Below are positions 33,771 to 42,279 of a stretch of 64,000 bases of DNA, in pieces. Where the stretch lies: NCBI GenBank assembly GCA_966250015.1, contig CBINFS010000015.1:1-64000 (forward strand), read 5' to 3'. Under the pieces are notes generated by a model. It did no database searches. It was given only the letters and a program-made list of their open reading frames with translations, and was not told where the DNA came from. The stretch is from CBINFS01 sp966250015. Lineage in GTDB: Bacteria; Bacteroidota; Rhodothermia; Rhodothermales; DASSAV01. Both the position numbers and the translations under genes were made by a program. Each line of letters begins with the position of its first letter. The first letter of the stretch is position 1.

Positions 33771-36700
33771 TCAGTAGAAAAAGCCCAGCCTGAGCGTAAA
33801 CATTTGCTCCTCGTTTGAGAAATCCATCGTCCCGGTGAGTATGGCGCGGTTGAAAACACCCATCCATAGACCGCCTCCGTAACCCTGATGCCATACCCGC
33901 GAGCGCTCGTGGTCTGCCCACACACGGCCATTGTCCAGGAAACCGAGGATGCCGATCTCACCACCAAGCAGGTAGGTCGAAAAACCGAATAGCCGAGCCC
34001 TTAGCTCGACGTTCTGAAACACGCTGCTTCGTCCTGAAAACCGGGTGCTGCGATAACCGCGGAGGTTGTCCTTACCGCCGAGCGTGCTGGCCGCATAGTA
34101 AGGCATCGATCCCAACACGTGCTCGGCTCCTACACGAACCGCCAGCGTTATCGGTGACCGAACGCCTTGAGAGAAATAGACGACGAGCTCCGTTCCTGCC
34201 CTCGTATAATCGTCTTTCGCGTGCCGGAGGCCGTAATGTACGCCAACTCTTGCCTCCCACTTGTAGCCGTACTTCGGGTTGACCTTGTTATCGACCGTAT
34301 TGATTGAGAGGGCGGTCTCCGCACCGGCGTACCACTGATCCTGGAACACCTCGTCGCCGATCTCACTGATGGGCATACCGATAAAACGGCTCCCATCGCG
34401 GTGTGTCTTCGTGACTTCCAGTTTTGGACCGATGGCAAAACGAATTCCCTCGCCAATGTTGTGTTCGACGGTCGGCAGGAACGTAAACTGTGTTATGCGT
34501 GCTTCATAAAACGACGATGATCCCTCACGCAGAGTCTCATTCCCCATCCCGTAGTAGTTGCGGAGCGCACGCGGGGCCAGCAGGTCCGCCGACAAATGGA
34601 CGTCCCACCCTCCGAGTACGGAGACGAAAAGGCCGTCGTACACCACGTTAAACGCCAGCGTCCGGGCTGCAAAGTTGGCGCGAAACCGTTGCAGGTTTGC
34701 ATACGGATCCTTGCGGAATCCGTGCTTCTTCCACTCGAAGCCGCCTCCGACGTACACACCATCGTCCCGGTTTGAACCGAAATACGTCAGCGGCACGACG
34801 AGGTCGTGCTTGTAAGCCCAGCTATCGTATTCGTTTACGAGCGGATTATGAGATAGACGGATGCGCGTTTCACCGTTGGACTCAGCCTTTGTGCTCGAGA
34901 CCGTATCGTAAAACCGGCCTTTCTTTCCGACACCCTTGACCCGTGAGCGGTCCACAAATACGTCGTCACCCGGTCCGCCGACGGCGGTAATGAGGATACC
35001 TTCGTTAACCTCACCCGATATTTCGAATTGATCGTTGCCGCCGAGCCCGTACAATCGCACTTCATCCGTCTCATCGTCGTAGAACGTGCGCCTGTACATT
35101 ATGTCCGAAACCTGACCTTCCTTTGTGGTTTTGTAAACCACAACTTCAGTCTCGTCGTTGTTCTTCCGGATGACTTCGAAGCGTTCATGTTTGTCGCTGG
35201 TTACGACGTCTACGACGCGTGCGTACAGATCGTAGTAGTCTTCAGCGAGTTCGGGCAGTTTGTCCCTCCTGACACGAAGCAAATGGCCGAACTCCGGTGC
35301 GTATAGCTTCCAAATTGAATCCGGCCAGGCCAACGACGCTTCGTCGATCACATCGTCCGTAAGAGCGGCCTTTACGCTATCCGCAATCTCGATCCAGTCT
35401 TGCCTTGTCAGCATTGAGGTAAATCGCCGGTCCTGCTCCATCCCGTTTTTGGTAAGACCCTTCAGACTTCCATAATCCGAATGGAAATCCTGGAACTTGG
35501 GCATGACGTATTGGACGAGCGACGGAAACACGCCGTTCATCCGATTGAATGCCCAGTCTCTATCCCGCGGGATGGGCCGGTAGGTGTGCCCTTTACCGTT
35601 TGGATTTTCAAATTCGGCCCATCGGAACTGGTCCCGGTGACGATCCCAATCGCTGATGAGGAAGTCGAGCAGACGAGCTCTCGCAAACGCCCTTTGGTCA
35701 ATCCGATTATCGTTGTCCTTGTTGAGCTTCTCGTACAGCTTTTCGGAACCGATCACGTTCTTCGAGCGGCCGAAGCTGGGCATGTCGGACACGTCGCCGT
35801 CCGGGCGTTCTTCGAACATCATGATTTGCCCGGCGAACATTGCGCGGTAGATCCCGAGTCTGGGGTCATCGGGTACGAAGACGATCTTGGGATTGGTGTG
35901 ATAGACCCCTGCGGCTTCGGCAAGTCTCGGGACGACGAACGCACCGAACGGATGTAACGACGAGATCTGATCCTGGATGATGTCGAGCGCAACCGTTTCA
36001 CGAAGGTCCTCCGGAACCGTTTTCGTCGGGTCCTTATCAATCGACCGTAGAACGTACTCGTGGCCATCTGCCCCCAAGAGTTGCAACGAGAGGGTCTGCA
36101 TACCGCCGCCGAGCTCTATCGGTGTCAGCCCTCCGGCCTCTTTGCTCATGTCGAGAACCGGAACGGTGACAGGAGTAGTCCACGCCTTACGGTGCTGGCT
36201 GCCCAGGAAGAAGGTTTTAAAACCTCCCGCCTCATAGCTCGGATTAACGGCCAACTGCCGCGTGGCGCCTTCGGGCACTGAGAACGTCTCACCGGCAATT
36301 TGATCATCTGATCCTGTGGGTAATGGACCGGCTTCCCTGAGCGCCACCCGGTAAAGGGTATTCCCCTCTCTACTTTCAGGTACAGCCTCCTTCATATCAA
36401 GCCAGATCGAGCCATCCCGATGATATTCGATGATGGCAATTCCGGTCGCAGACCTGGAGAATCCAGTCCGGCCCGCTTTCGCAACGTATTCGGGGTTTTC
36501 ACCTGCACCACTGATAATGTGATGCACCTTGCCATCAGGCAAGTGTTGCAGGCTCCGGTCGTGGCCCGACGCGTAGATCAGGTTTTCATGTTGGCGAAAG
36601 AGGGTCGAGAATCCGCGCCGTAGAATTTGGTAACGAGAGGCGGCAAGGTCCTGGTCATTACCAACGAACCGTCTGTAAAGCGGATAGGCCGACCCTATCA

Positions 36701-37469
36701 ACGGCAGAGGGAGATACGCGTTTTCAAACCGGGCCGTCAGAGGGAACAGGTGATACCGAAGGGGAAAGTGGCCACCGTGAATGCCCTGTGACCGGATCGG
36801 ATGGTGCCCCACCACGATCAGGTCTTTTTTTCGGTTTCGCTTGATCAGGTCGTCGAGCTGGACGAGGAAGTCGCCGTCCTGTTCTTGGCCCATGTCGACG
36901 TTTTCTTCGTCACCTTCATCCCGGAACCACTCCCTGGTATTCAATAGGATTAGTGTCAGCGATCCCGTCAGCTCGATCTCAATCGGCTCCATCGAATGAT
37001 CCGTGGGAGCAACGATCTGTCCCACGGATGACGGAGTCGAAGCATCTGCGATCGCTTCCACTTCCGGTGCGTAGAAAGACCCATCGTGTTCTCCCGGCAC
37101 GAGAATCACTCTGCCCTGATACGAGCTGAATGCACGACGGGGAGCCTCTTGTTGAATCTCAGGAAGCCCGGCATACTGAACCTCCGTTTCATCCAGGAAA
37201 CAACACGGCAGCCGATCGCCGAGAAAAACGACGCTGCTACGGCTGCCGGCCTCTTCGAGATGGTACGCTAACAGATCCGACATGGGCGAATCGTATTCGC
37301 CGTCAGGCCCGGCGTCGCCCACCAGAATGATCCGGTAATCGACGGTAGAGTCCGACCCTGCGTTGACCGCCGATCCAGATCCGACCCCCGCCTGCTGAAC
37401 CGTACCACACGCTGTGATCAGCAACAGCGCGACGATAGAGATGCCCCTGAGTATCCAATCAGTTCTCAT
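33771..37469 (-). CDS. Lipoprotein fusing metallophosphoesterase, kinase-like segment and Omp85-type barrel
   Basis: From the ATG at 37469 this is a 1232-residue envelope protein (a TTG four codons earlier is the other option). A lipobox LLITACG (Cys about 21) precedes a calcineurin-like phosphoesterase domain (about 45-325). Its motifs are GDAG (D52), GDR, GEHD, GHHP and GHDR, where active relatives have GDN, GNHD and GHxH, so several metal or phosphate ligands are replaced. The middle (about 590-660) has FLISDWDRHRDQFRW and PIPRDRDWAF, resembling the catalytic Asp loops of Fam20/HipA-like kinases. The last 350 residues are beta strands with G-R-DNLRGYRS-like signature, ending in F-F-Y, the surface antigen/Omp85 barrel. 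Outer-membrane location is expected. It follows ppk by about 70 bases. Confidence 0.82.
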   Translation of the reverse strand: MRTDWILRGISIVALLLITACGTVQQAGVGSGSAVNAGSDSTVDYRIILVGDAGPDGEYDSPMSDLLAYHLEEAGSRSSVVFLGDRLPCCFLDETEVQYAGLPEIQQEAPRRAFSSYQGRVILVPGEHDGSFYAPEVEAIADASTPSSVGQIVAPTDHSMEPIEIELTGSLTLILLNTREWFRDEGDEENVDMGQEQDGDFLVQLDDLIKRNRKKDLIVVGHHPIRSQGIHGGHFPLRYHLFPLTARFENAYLPLPLIGSAYPLYRRFVGNDQDLAASRYQILRRGFSTLFRQHENLIYASGHDRSLQHLPDGKVHHIISGAGENPEYVAKAGRTGFSRSATGIAIIEYHRDGSIWLDMKEAVPESREGNTLYRVALREAGPLPTGSDDQIAGETFSVPEGATRQLAVNPSYEAGGFKTFFLGSQHRKAWTTPVTVPVLDMSKEAGGLTPIELGGGMQTLSLQLLGADGHEYVLRSIDKDPTKTVPEDLRETVALDIIQDQISSLHPFGAFVVPRLAEAAGVYHTNPKIVFVPDDPRLGIYRAMFAGQIMMFEERPDGDVSDMPSFGRSKNVIGSEKLYEKLNKDNDNRIDQRAFARARLLDFLISDWDRHRDQFRWAEFENPNGKGHTYRPIPRDRDWAFNRMNGVFPSLVQYVMPKFQDFHSDYGSLKGLTKNGMEQDRRFTSMLTRQDWIEIADSVKAALTDDVIDEASLAWPDSIWKLYAPEFGHLLRVRRDKLPELAEDYYDLYARVVDVVTSDKHERFEVIRKNNDETEVVVYKTTKEGQVSDIMYRRTFYDDETDEVRLYGLGGNDQFEISGEVNEGILITAVGGPGDDVFVDRSRVKGVGKKGRFYDTVSSTKAESNGETRIRLSHNPLVNEYDSWAYKHDLVVPLTYFGSNRDDGVYVGGGFEWKKHGFRKDPYANLQRFRANFAARTLAFNVVYDGLFVSVLGGWDVHLSADLLAPRALRNYYGMGNETLREGSSSFYEARITQFTFLPTVEHNIGEGIRFAIGPKLEVTKTHRDGSRFIGMPISEIGDEVFQDQWYAGAETALSINTVDNKVNPKYGYKWEARVGVHYGLRHAKDDYTRAGTELVVYFSQGVRSPITLAVRVGAEHVLGSMPYYAASTLGGKDNLRGYRSTRFSGRSSVFQNVELRARLFGFSTYLLGGEIGILGFLDNGRVWADHERSRVWHQGYGGGLWMGVFNRAILTGTMDFSNEEQMFTLRLGFFY

Positions 37470-37541
37470 CTTTTTCCTCAATACGGTTCATCAAGCCATT
37501 TCTTGCGCCCGTACAGGTTTTCCTCGATGTAAAGAAACACG

Positions 37542-40124
37542 CTAATACCCCTGCGTCTCTCTGGCATAGTGGCGAAGAGAATCCCTCGCCAGCTCACGTA
37601 TTACCTTAACGATGGTCTTAGCCGTAATGGGTGATCCTTCGTCGAGATAACGGCTATCCAGGCGGAAGAGCGTGCAACCTCGCACGACGCGCACACTGGC
37701 AACAGGGGAGGCATCGACAAATACGGAGGCCCCATTGAATACGTCACCAGTCCCGAAGCGCCGAACCGGTTGCTCCGGTCCCTCGACTACCAGCTCTCCT
37801 TCTCTTACGACAAATAACGCCGACGAGGGTCGGTCTGAAGACACTACGACGTCTCCGGCTTCGTATCGGACCGTTTCCAGAAGTCGGCTGATCGTTTCCA
37901 GCTCGTCACGGCTGAGGGATCGGAAAGGCTCGTGCTCGCCGAGGAACTGCGGGATGTCCGGCGATTGACGGTCGGAAGCAGCGGCGGCAGGCTCCCTTTC
38001 CTCCGTATCTCGTTTAGACTGGAGATAAACGTTCTCCGTGGACCCTGATATCTCATCTGACTCCTTCTTCAGCAAGCTGTACGTATCAAGCTGCGCGCGC
38101 ACCGGTGGGGCCTGATCGTCGCGGATGTACTGGTTGGTCTGCTCCTCGTCGATGATCCTGGCTTTGGTGTTGTCGGCAAGGTGAAGCTCGACGAGCTTGC
38201 GTATTTCTTGCTTCAGCCTGTCGTCAAGAATCGGAAAGGCTACCTCCACACGCTCGCTGAGGTTACGTCTCATCCAATCGGCAGAGGCCAGGTAGTATTC
38301 TTCTGCCCCATCGTTGTAGAAAATGAAAACTCGCGAGTGTTCGAGGAAGCGGTCGACGATGCTCCGGACGCGTATGTTTTCGCTCTGCCCCTTAACACCA
38401 GGAACGAGTCTGCAAATACCCCGAACGACCAGATCGACGCGTACACCGGCGTTGGAGGCCTCGTACAGGCGTGTGATGATTTTCGTGTCTTCGAGGCTGT
38501 TCATTTTCAAAATGATTCGCGCCTCACGACCCGACTGTGCGTGCTCGATCTCCCGATCGATCAACCGGTAAAGTGACTTTCTCAGATAGAACGGTGCTAC
38601 GAGCACCCGCTCGAACGAAGGTTTTTCGATCTCGCCGGATAGAAATCCGAAAACCTTCCGGATGTCCCGCGTTATTGTTTGGTCTGCCGTAAATAACCCT
38701 TCATCCGTGTAGATTCGGGCGGTTTTTTCGTTGAAGTTCCCGGTCGAGAGGTAGGCCAGCATGGGCGGGTCGGCCCCTGGAGAGCGAACGACGAGTGCGA
38801 GCTTGGCATGGACCTTCAGGCCCGGCATGCTGTACAGAATGCGGATGCCGGCCTGCTCCATCTGTTCTGCCCAGAACAGGTTCGGCTCCTCGTCGAAACG
38901 CGCCTTGATCTCGACGAACGCCGTCACCCGTTTCCCCTTCCTCGCAGCCTCGATCAGGGCGCTCACTACTTTAGATTGAGAAGCCACCCTGTATAGTGCA
39001 ATCCAGATCTCTTCGACCTCGGGGTCGTCGGTTGCTTCGTGGAGAAAATCGACCACGTAGTCGAAGCTCTGGTATGGCAAATGTAAAAGCAGGTCTTGCT
39101 CCTTGATGGCCGAAAACAGGGAGGGATAGCCACTGATCACCGGGTGGCCAAGGGGCGGCAACGGAGCATAACACAGGTCCTTGAATCCGAATCGCGGAAA
39201 TGAATGCAGATCGTGGAGGTTGTGATATCTTCCCCCGGGAACGAGGTCGTCCTCGTCAAACCTCATCCTCGAGGTGAGGACGGAAACCATTTCCACCGGC
39301 ATGTTCAGATCGTACAGGACACGGCACGGGATTCCACTCGCTCGTTTTGCCAGCCCCTTGGCGATCTTTTCCTTTAAGTTGCCCGTGTACTCGTCGTCGA
39401 GATTCAGGTCTGCATCTCGCGAAAGCTTGACGGCATAGGCCTGCCCTATCTCGTACTCGGGGAAGATCTGCGGCAGATTGAACCGCACGATGTCGTCGAG
39501 GAACATCACGTATTGATGTTCCCCGGTGCCCGGAATCCAGACGAACCGGGGCAGAACCGTTCTGGGGACCTCGACGACGCCATAGCTCAGACCACGCCGG
39601 TCCTCGCTTCCATTCACCGGCCACGCCCTGAGAGCAGTCAAGAGAAAGAGGCACTTATCCGGCAGAAACGGGACGTCGCGTTCATCATCCAGAAAATAAG
39701 GGCGAACGTGCGGCCTGACCTGCTCATCGAAGTATTTCCGGACGAACTCAGCCTGCTCTTCCTTTACGTCCTGGTCGTTGATCAGCCGGATGCCCAGCGC
39801 CTCCAGCTCCGGGAGAATCTCCTCCCTGAATATCCGCCCAAACTCTTCCTGCTGCCCGGTAACGACCCGGTATATCTGCTTGAGCAGCTTCGAGGGATTA
39901 AAGTCCAGATTGTCGATGGACTTCTTTTTTAGTCGAAGCAGGCTTCGCAGAGAGGCTACCCTGACCCTGAAAAACTCGTCCAGGTTGGAGGAGAAAATCG
40001 CAAGGAAGGAGAGGCGTTCGAACAACGGGACCGTCGGGTCCTTTGCCTCTTGCAGTACACGTCCGTTAAAGCTTAGCCAGCTTAATTCCCGGTCGAAATA
40101 GATGTATTTATCACGTTTAGCCAT
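37542..40124 (-). CDS. ppk1: Polyphosphate kinase 1 with C-terminal cyclic-nucleotide-binding fold
   Basis: Residues 1-690 form a complete PPK1, which reversibly makes inorganic polyphosphate from ATP: N-domain FDRELSWLSFNGRVLQEA, the phosphohistidine in GLKVHAKLALV (H439), the second His in FLEHSRVFIFYN (H596), and YLSTGNFNEKTARIYTD. Residues about 727-845 are an added cNMP-binding (CRP-type) jelly roll: FRSLSRDELETISRLL, then SALFVVREGELVV and VRRFGTGDVFNGASVF. The phosphate-binding cassette lacks the usual Gly-Glu and Pro-Arg (it reads FNGASVFVDASPVAS), so binding of cyclic nucleotides may be altered. A charged linker joins the two. First of four co-directional genes. The fusion suggests allosteric control of polyphosphate synthesis. 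Confidence 0.93.
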   Translation of the reverse strand: MAKRDKYIYFDRELSWLSFNGRVLQEAKDPTVPLFERLSFLAIFSSNLDEFFRVRVASLRSLLRLKKKSIDNLDFNPSKLLKQIYRVVTGQQEEFGRIFREEILPELEALGIRLINDQDVKEEQAEFVRKYFDEQVRPHVRPYFLDDERDVPFLPDKCLFLLTALRAWPVNGSEDRRGLSYGVVEVPRTVLPRFVWIPGTGEHQYVMFLDDIVRFNLPQIFPEYEIGQAYAVKLSRDADLNLDDEYTGNLKEKIAKGLAKRASGIPCRVLYDLNMPVEMVSVLTSRMRFDEDDLVPGGRYHNLHDLHSFPRFGFKDLCYAPLPPLGHPVISGYPSLFSAIKEQDLLLHLPYQSFDYVVDFLHEATDDPEVEEIWIALYRVASQSKVVSALIEAARKGKRVTAFVEIKARFDEEPNLFWAEQMEQAGIRILYSMPGLKVHAKLALVVRSPGADPPMLAYLSTGNFNEKTARIYTDEGLFTADQTITRDIRKVFGFLSGEIEKPSFERVLVAPFYLRKSLYRLIDREIEHAQSGREARIILKMNSLEDTKIITRLYEASNAGVRVDLVVRGICRLVPGVKGQSENIRVRSIVDRFLEHSRVFIFYNDGAEEYYLASADWMRRNLSERVEVAFPILDDRLKQEIRKLVELHLADNTKARIIDEEQTNQYIRDDQAPPVRAQLDTYSLLKKESDEISGSTENVYLQSKRDTEEREPAAAASDRQSPDIPQFLGEHEPFRSLSRDELETISRLLETVRYEAGDVVVSSDRPSSALFVVREGELVVEGPEQPVRRFGTGDVFNGASVFVDASPVASVRVVRGCTLFRLDSRYLDEGSPITAKTIVKVIRELARDSLRHYARETQGY

Positions 40125-40439
40125 TCAAGGATTGATGAACGTGGAGGGAATCTCTCAAAAAAGCGAGCGACCGGGGAAGTATGGACGTCCGGACCAAAAG
40201 TACGCCGAAACAAGGTGCGACATACGAGACTTCGGCTTATGATTATTGCGCTTTGGCGCACCGGTTATGTTTCGGATAAACAAGAACGTCCGTCAGATGG
40301 TCTGTTTGAAGCCAGAGAATACTTTCTCCCGGTTTGTACCCGGCAACGTTGACGTTTACTTACAGGTCGTTGAATCACTTTTATGACTTTTGGAATGGGA
40401 TTAACCTGTATCAGAAGGGTGGTTCTTGTAGATGGGATA
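40125..40439. other. Intergenic, no gene seen
   Basis: The 315 bases between the ppk operon and the receiver-domain gene contain no supported frame, RNA gene or terminator. It must hold the ppk promoter on the minus strand, but I could not pick out convincing -35/-10 or Bacteroidota-type elements. Confidence 0.5.
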
Positions 40440-40829
40440 TCACCTCAAAGCTTGCCTTGATGGCTCCAGTTTTCTTTCGATCTCTACTACCTTGGCCAGA
40501 AGCAAATCATTTGAGAAGGGCTTCAGAATGTACGCGTCGGCGCCCGCTTCAACAGCTTCCAGCACGTCCTCCGCCTCTTTCCGCGTGGCCATGATCATGA
40601 TACCGTGACGGTGCATCTCACGTTTGCGGACGCGTCGGATCAGCTCGATACCACTCAACCCGGGAAGCTTCCACTCGGCAATCAACAAGTCGACCCGATG
40701 CTTCTGAAGGTAATCCCAGGCCTCCTCACCCGTGGAGGCTGCCTGCACGTCGGTATAACCGGCTTCCAAAAGTGTTCTCACGACGCCCCTCAGGCTGGTG
40801 CCGTTGGCATCGACTACCAATATCCTCAT
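40440..40829 (-). CDS. Stand-alone receiver-domain protein with Glu at the phosphorylation site
   Basis: The 129-residue CheY-like domain has the receiver fold pattern: ILVVDANG at the start, VDLLIAEWKLPGLSGIEL in the centre, GIMIMATRKE, and GADAYILKPF with the conserved Lys. The residue that should be the phospho-acceptor Asp is Glu (E52, LIAEWKLP), and the second acidic residue of the metal pocket is Ala (VVDANG). A Glu often mimics the phosphorylated state, so this protein may be constitutively active or sense something else. It has no output domain and no kinase adjacent; the next gene on the same strand downstream is ppk, 315 bases away. Confidence 0.87.
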   Translation of the reverse strand: MRILVVDANGTSLRGVVRTLLEAGYTDVQAASTGEEAWDYLQKHRVDLLIAEWKLPGLSGIELIRRVRKREMHRHGIMIMATRKEAEDVLEAVEAGADAYILKPFSNDLLLAKVVEIERKLEPSRQALR

Positions 40830-40893
40830 TTCGTTTTCTTGTTGACCAAAATCAGAGCCGGGTTGCAGCTGAAAAAATCAAATATGCCCGTCA

Positions 40894-42129
40894 TCAGGGT
40901 TCAGATACTCGAACGACCACCGGAAAGGCGTAATCGTACCAGAAACGATCGATCAAGTCCGGGTCCGGCTCTCCATCGTACGTCAAGAAGCGATAACGAA
41001 CGTTGTACGGCTGACCGGGATCGATCGCCCAGTCACCCATCTGTGACGGAGCGTAGTTGAAAAACGGCTCATCCGGGTGAATACGCATGGGCTGCGGCGA
41101 ACGGAAGTTCTGCGGATGATCGAGTACGGCAATGCCGACCATCTGCCCGTCCACCAAACCCCCGATGTGGCACCACCGCGCCCTGGTAGCGTGCCCATTG
41201 CTGCGATCCAGACCTTCCGACGTGAGGAAAACCGCATTGTCTGCCCCGTTCCAGTCGCGGTGCCCGCGAAAGCCCACACCACCGTAATGATACTCCGGCA
41301 GCACGAGCGGTGACGCGAAATGGCAGTATTGGACGATTTCGATATCGAATACCCTGACGGGGCGGTCAGCCGACACCATCGGGTAAACGTTCACCTCCCA
41401 CACTTCGTCCAGCGCGACCTTGGGTTCGCCTCCGGTCAGGTCGACGTACTGGTTGGAAGCACGAAGGCCTCCTCGTACCGGACCACTCCACGTTTCCTCG
41501 AGCCCCACCGGTTCAACAAACCCGGTAGAATCGCCCATATTCCAGAAATCAGGAGTGCGGCCTTCAAAGACCGTGCGGGTCCAGGCAGCCCAAATCCCGT
41601 GATGATGCAAATGGTTGGGTGGATAATCATCTGTAAGCATCAACCCGTTCGGGGTATAGACCGGATGGATGTACCCGCCACGCTGGAAAATTGGTGGGAT
41701 GTCCGGACGGGGTAAAGGCGTTTTTTCATAGTGGTAGGTAAGCACCGGCTGGCCAGACTCAGAAATGCTGACCGATCCCTCATCGTCAATCACAGCGACC
41801 CGTTCGTCAGCCAGGCGCTCATTCCCCTCAATGCTTCTGATCCGGTACCGACGGGTTTCTCCGGCCATCAACGAATCCAGAATAAAGGTGGCCGTTCGAT
41901 CGTCGTCTATCTGAAGCGGCACCACCTGCCCGTCTTCACCGGCCAGTACGTACCGATCGCCGAAGAGCCCGTCCGGCATGGTAAACGTGACGACACTCCA
42001 GTGCCGATCGTATGACCCTGCTTCGACGGTTATCGCAAAATCACCATTCTCCTGCGCCAGACACGGCGTGTTCATGAGGAACGCCGCAGCACATAGTGTC
42101 GTCAGGACAATGGCTGTTTTTCGATTCAT
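40894..42129 (-). CDS. Secreted DUF6807 (PmoA-like) protein
   Basis: From the ATG at 42129 the protein has a cleavable signal (FLMNTPCLAQ, about residue 25) and then a DUF6807/PF14100 domain of about 385 residues, a beta-rich fold widespread in Bacteroidota and Planctomycetes and named PmoA by old annotation although it is unrelated to methane monooxygenase. Marks are LMLTDDYPPNHLHHHGIW, GFRGHRDWNGADNAVFLTS, RARWCHIGG, GIAVLDHPQNFR and YNVRYRFLTYDG near the end. The HHHG cluster suggests a metal site. Function is not established; polysaccharide-related contexts are common. An upstream in-frame start at 42198 lacks signal character and is rejected. Confidence 0.88.
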   Translation of the reverse strand: MNRKTAIVLTTLCAAAFLMNTPCLAQENGDFAITVEAGSYDRHWSVVTFTMPDGLFGDRYVLAGEDGQVVPLQIDDDRTATFILDSLMAGETRRYRIRSIEGNERLADERVAVIDDEGSVSISESGQPVLTYHYEKTPLPRPDIPPIFQRGGYIHPVYTPNGLMLTDDYPPNHLHHHGIWAAWTRTVFEGRTPDFWNMGDSTGFVEPVGLEETWSGPVRGGLRASNQYVDLTGGEPKVALDEVWEVNVYPMVSADRPVRVFDIEIVQYCHFASPLVLPEYHYGGVGFRGHRDWNGADNAVFLTSEGLDRSNGHATRARWCHIGGLVDGQMVGIAVLDHPQNFRSPQPMRIHPDEPFFNYAPSQMGDWAIDPGQPYNVRYRFLTYDGEPDPDLIDRFWYDYAFPVVVRVSEP

Positions 42130-42279
42130 GATGAAGTCAGAAGAGTTCTCCCTGGCAAAGTGAGGCGGCAAACTGTTGCTCCTGACTACGGGAAGCACAC
42201 GTTCGAATTAAAAGTAGGCCAGGAGGTAAAGAACCGCTAATAGCGACGATGAAAAAAGTATGCCGTCAGAAGTATGTCT

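Noticed and set aside
40894..42129. Methane monooxygenase subunit PmoA
   Set aside because: The PmoA name attached to PF14100 is historical. The protein is a secreted soluble beta-rich DUF6807 domain without the membrane helices of the monooxygenase.
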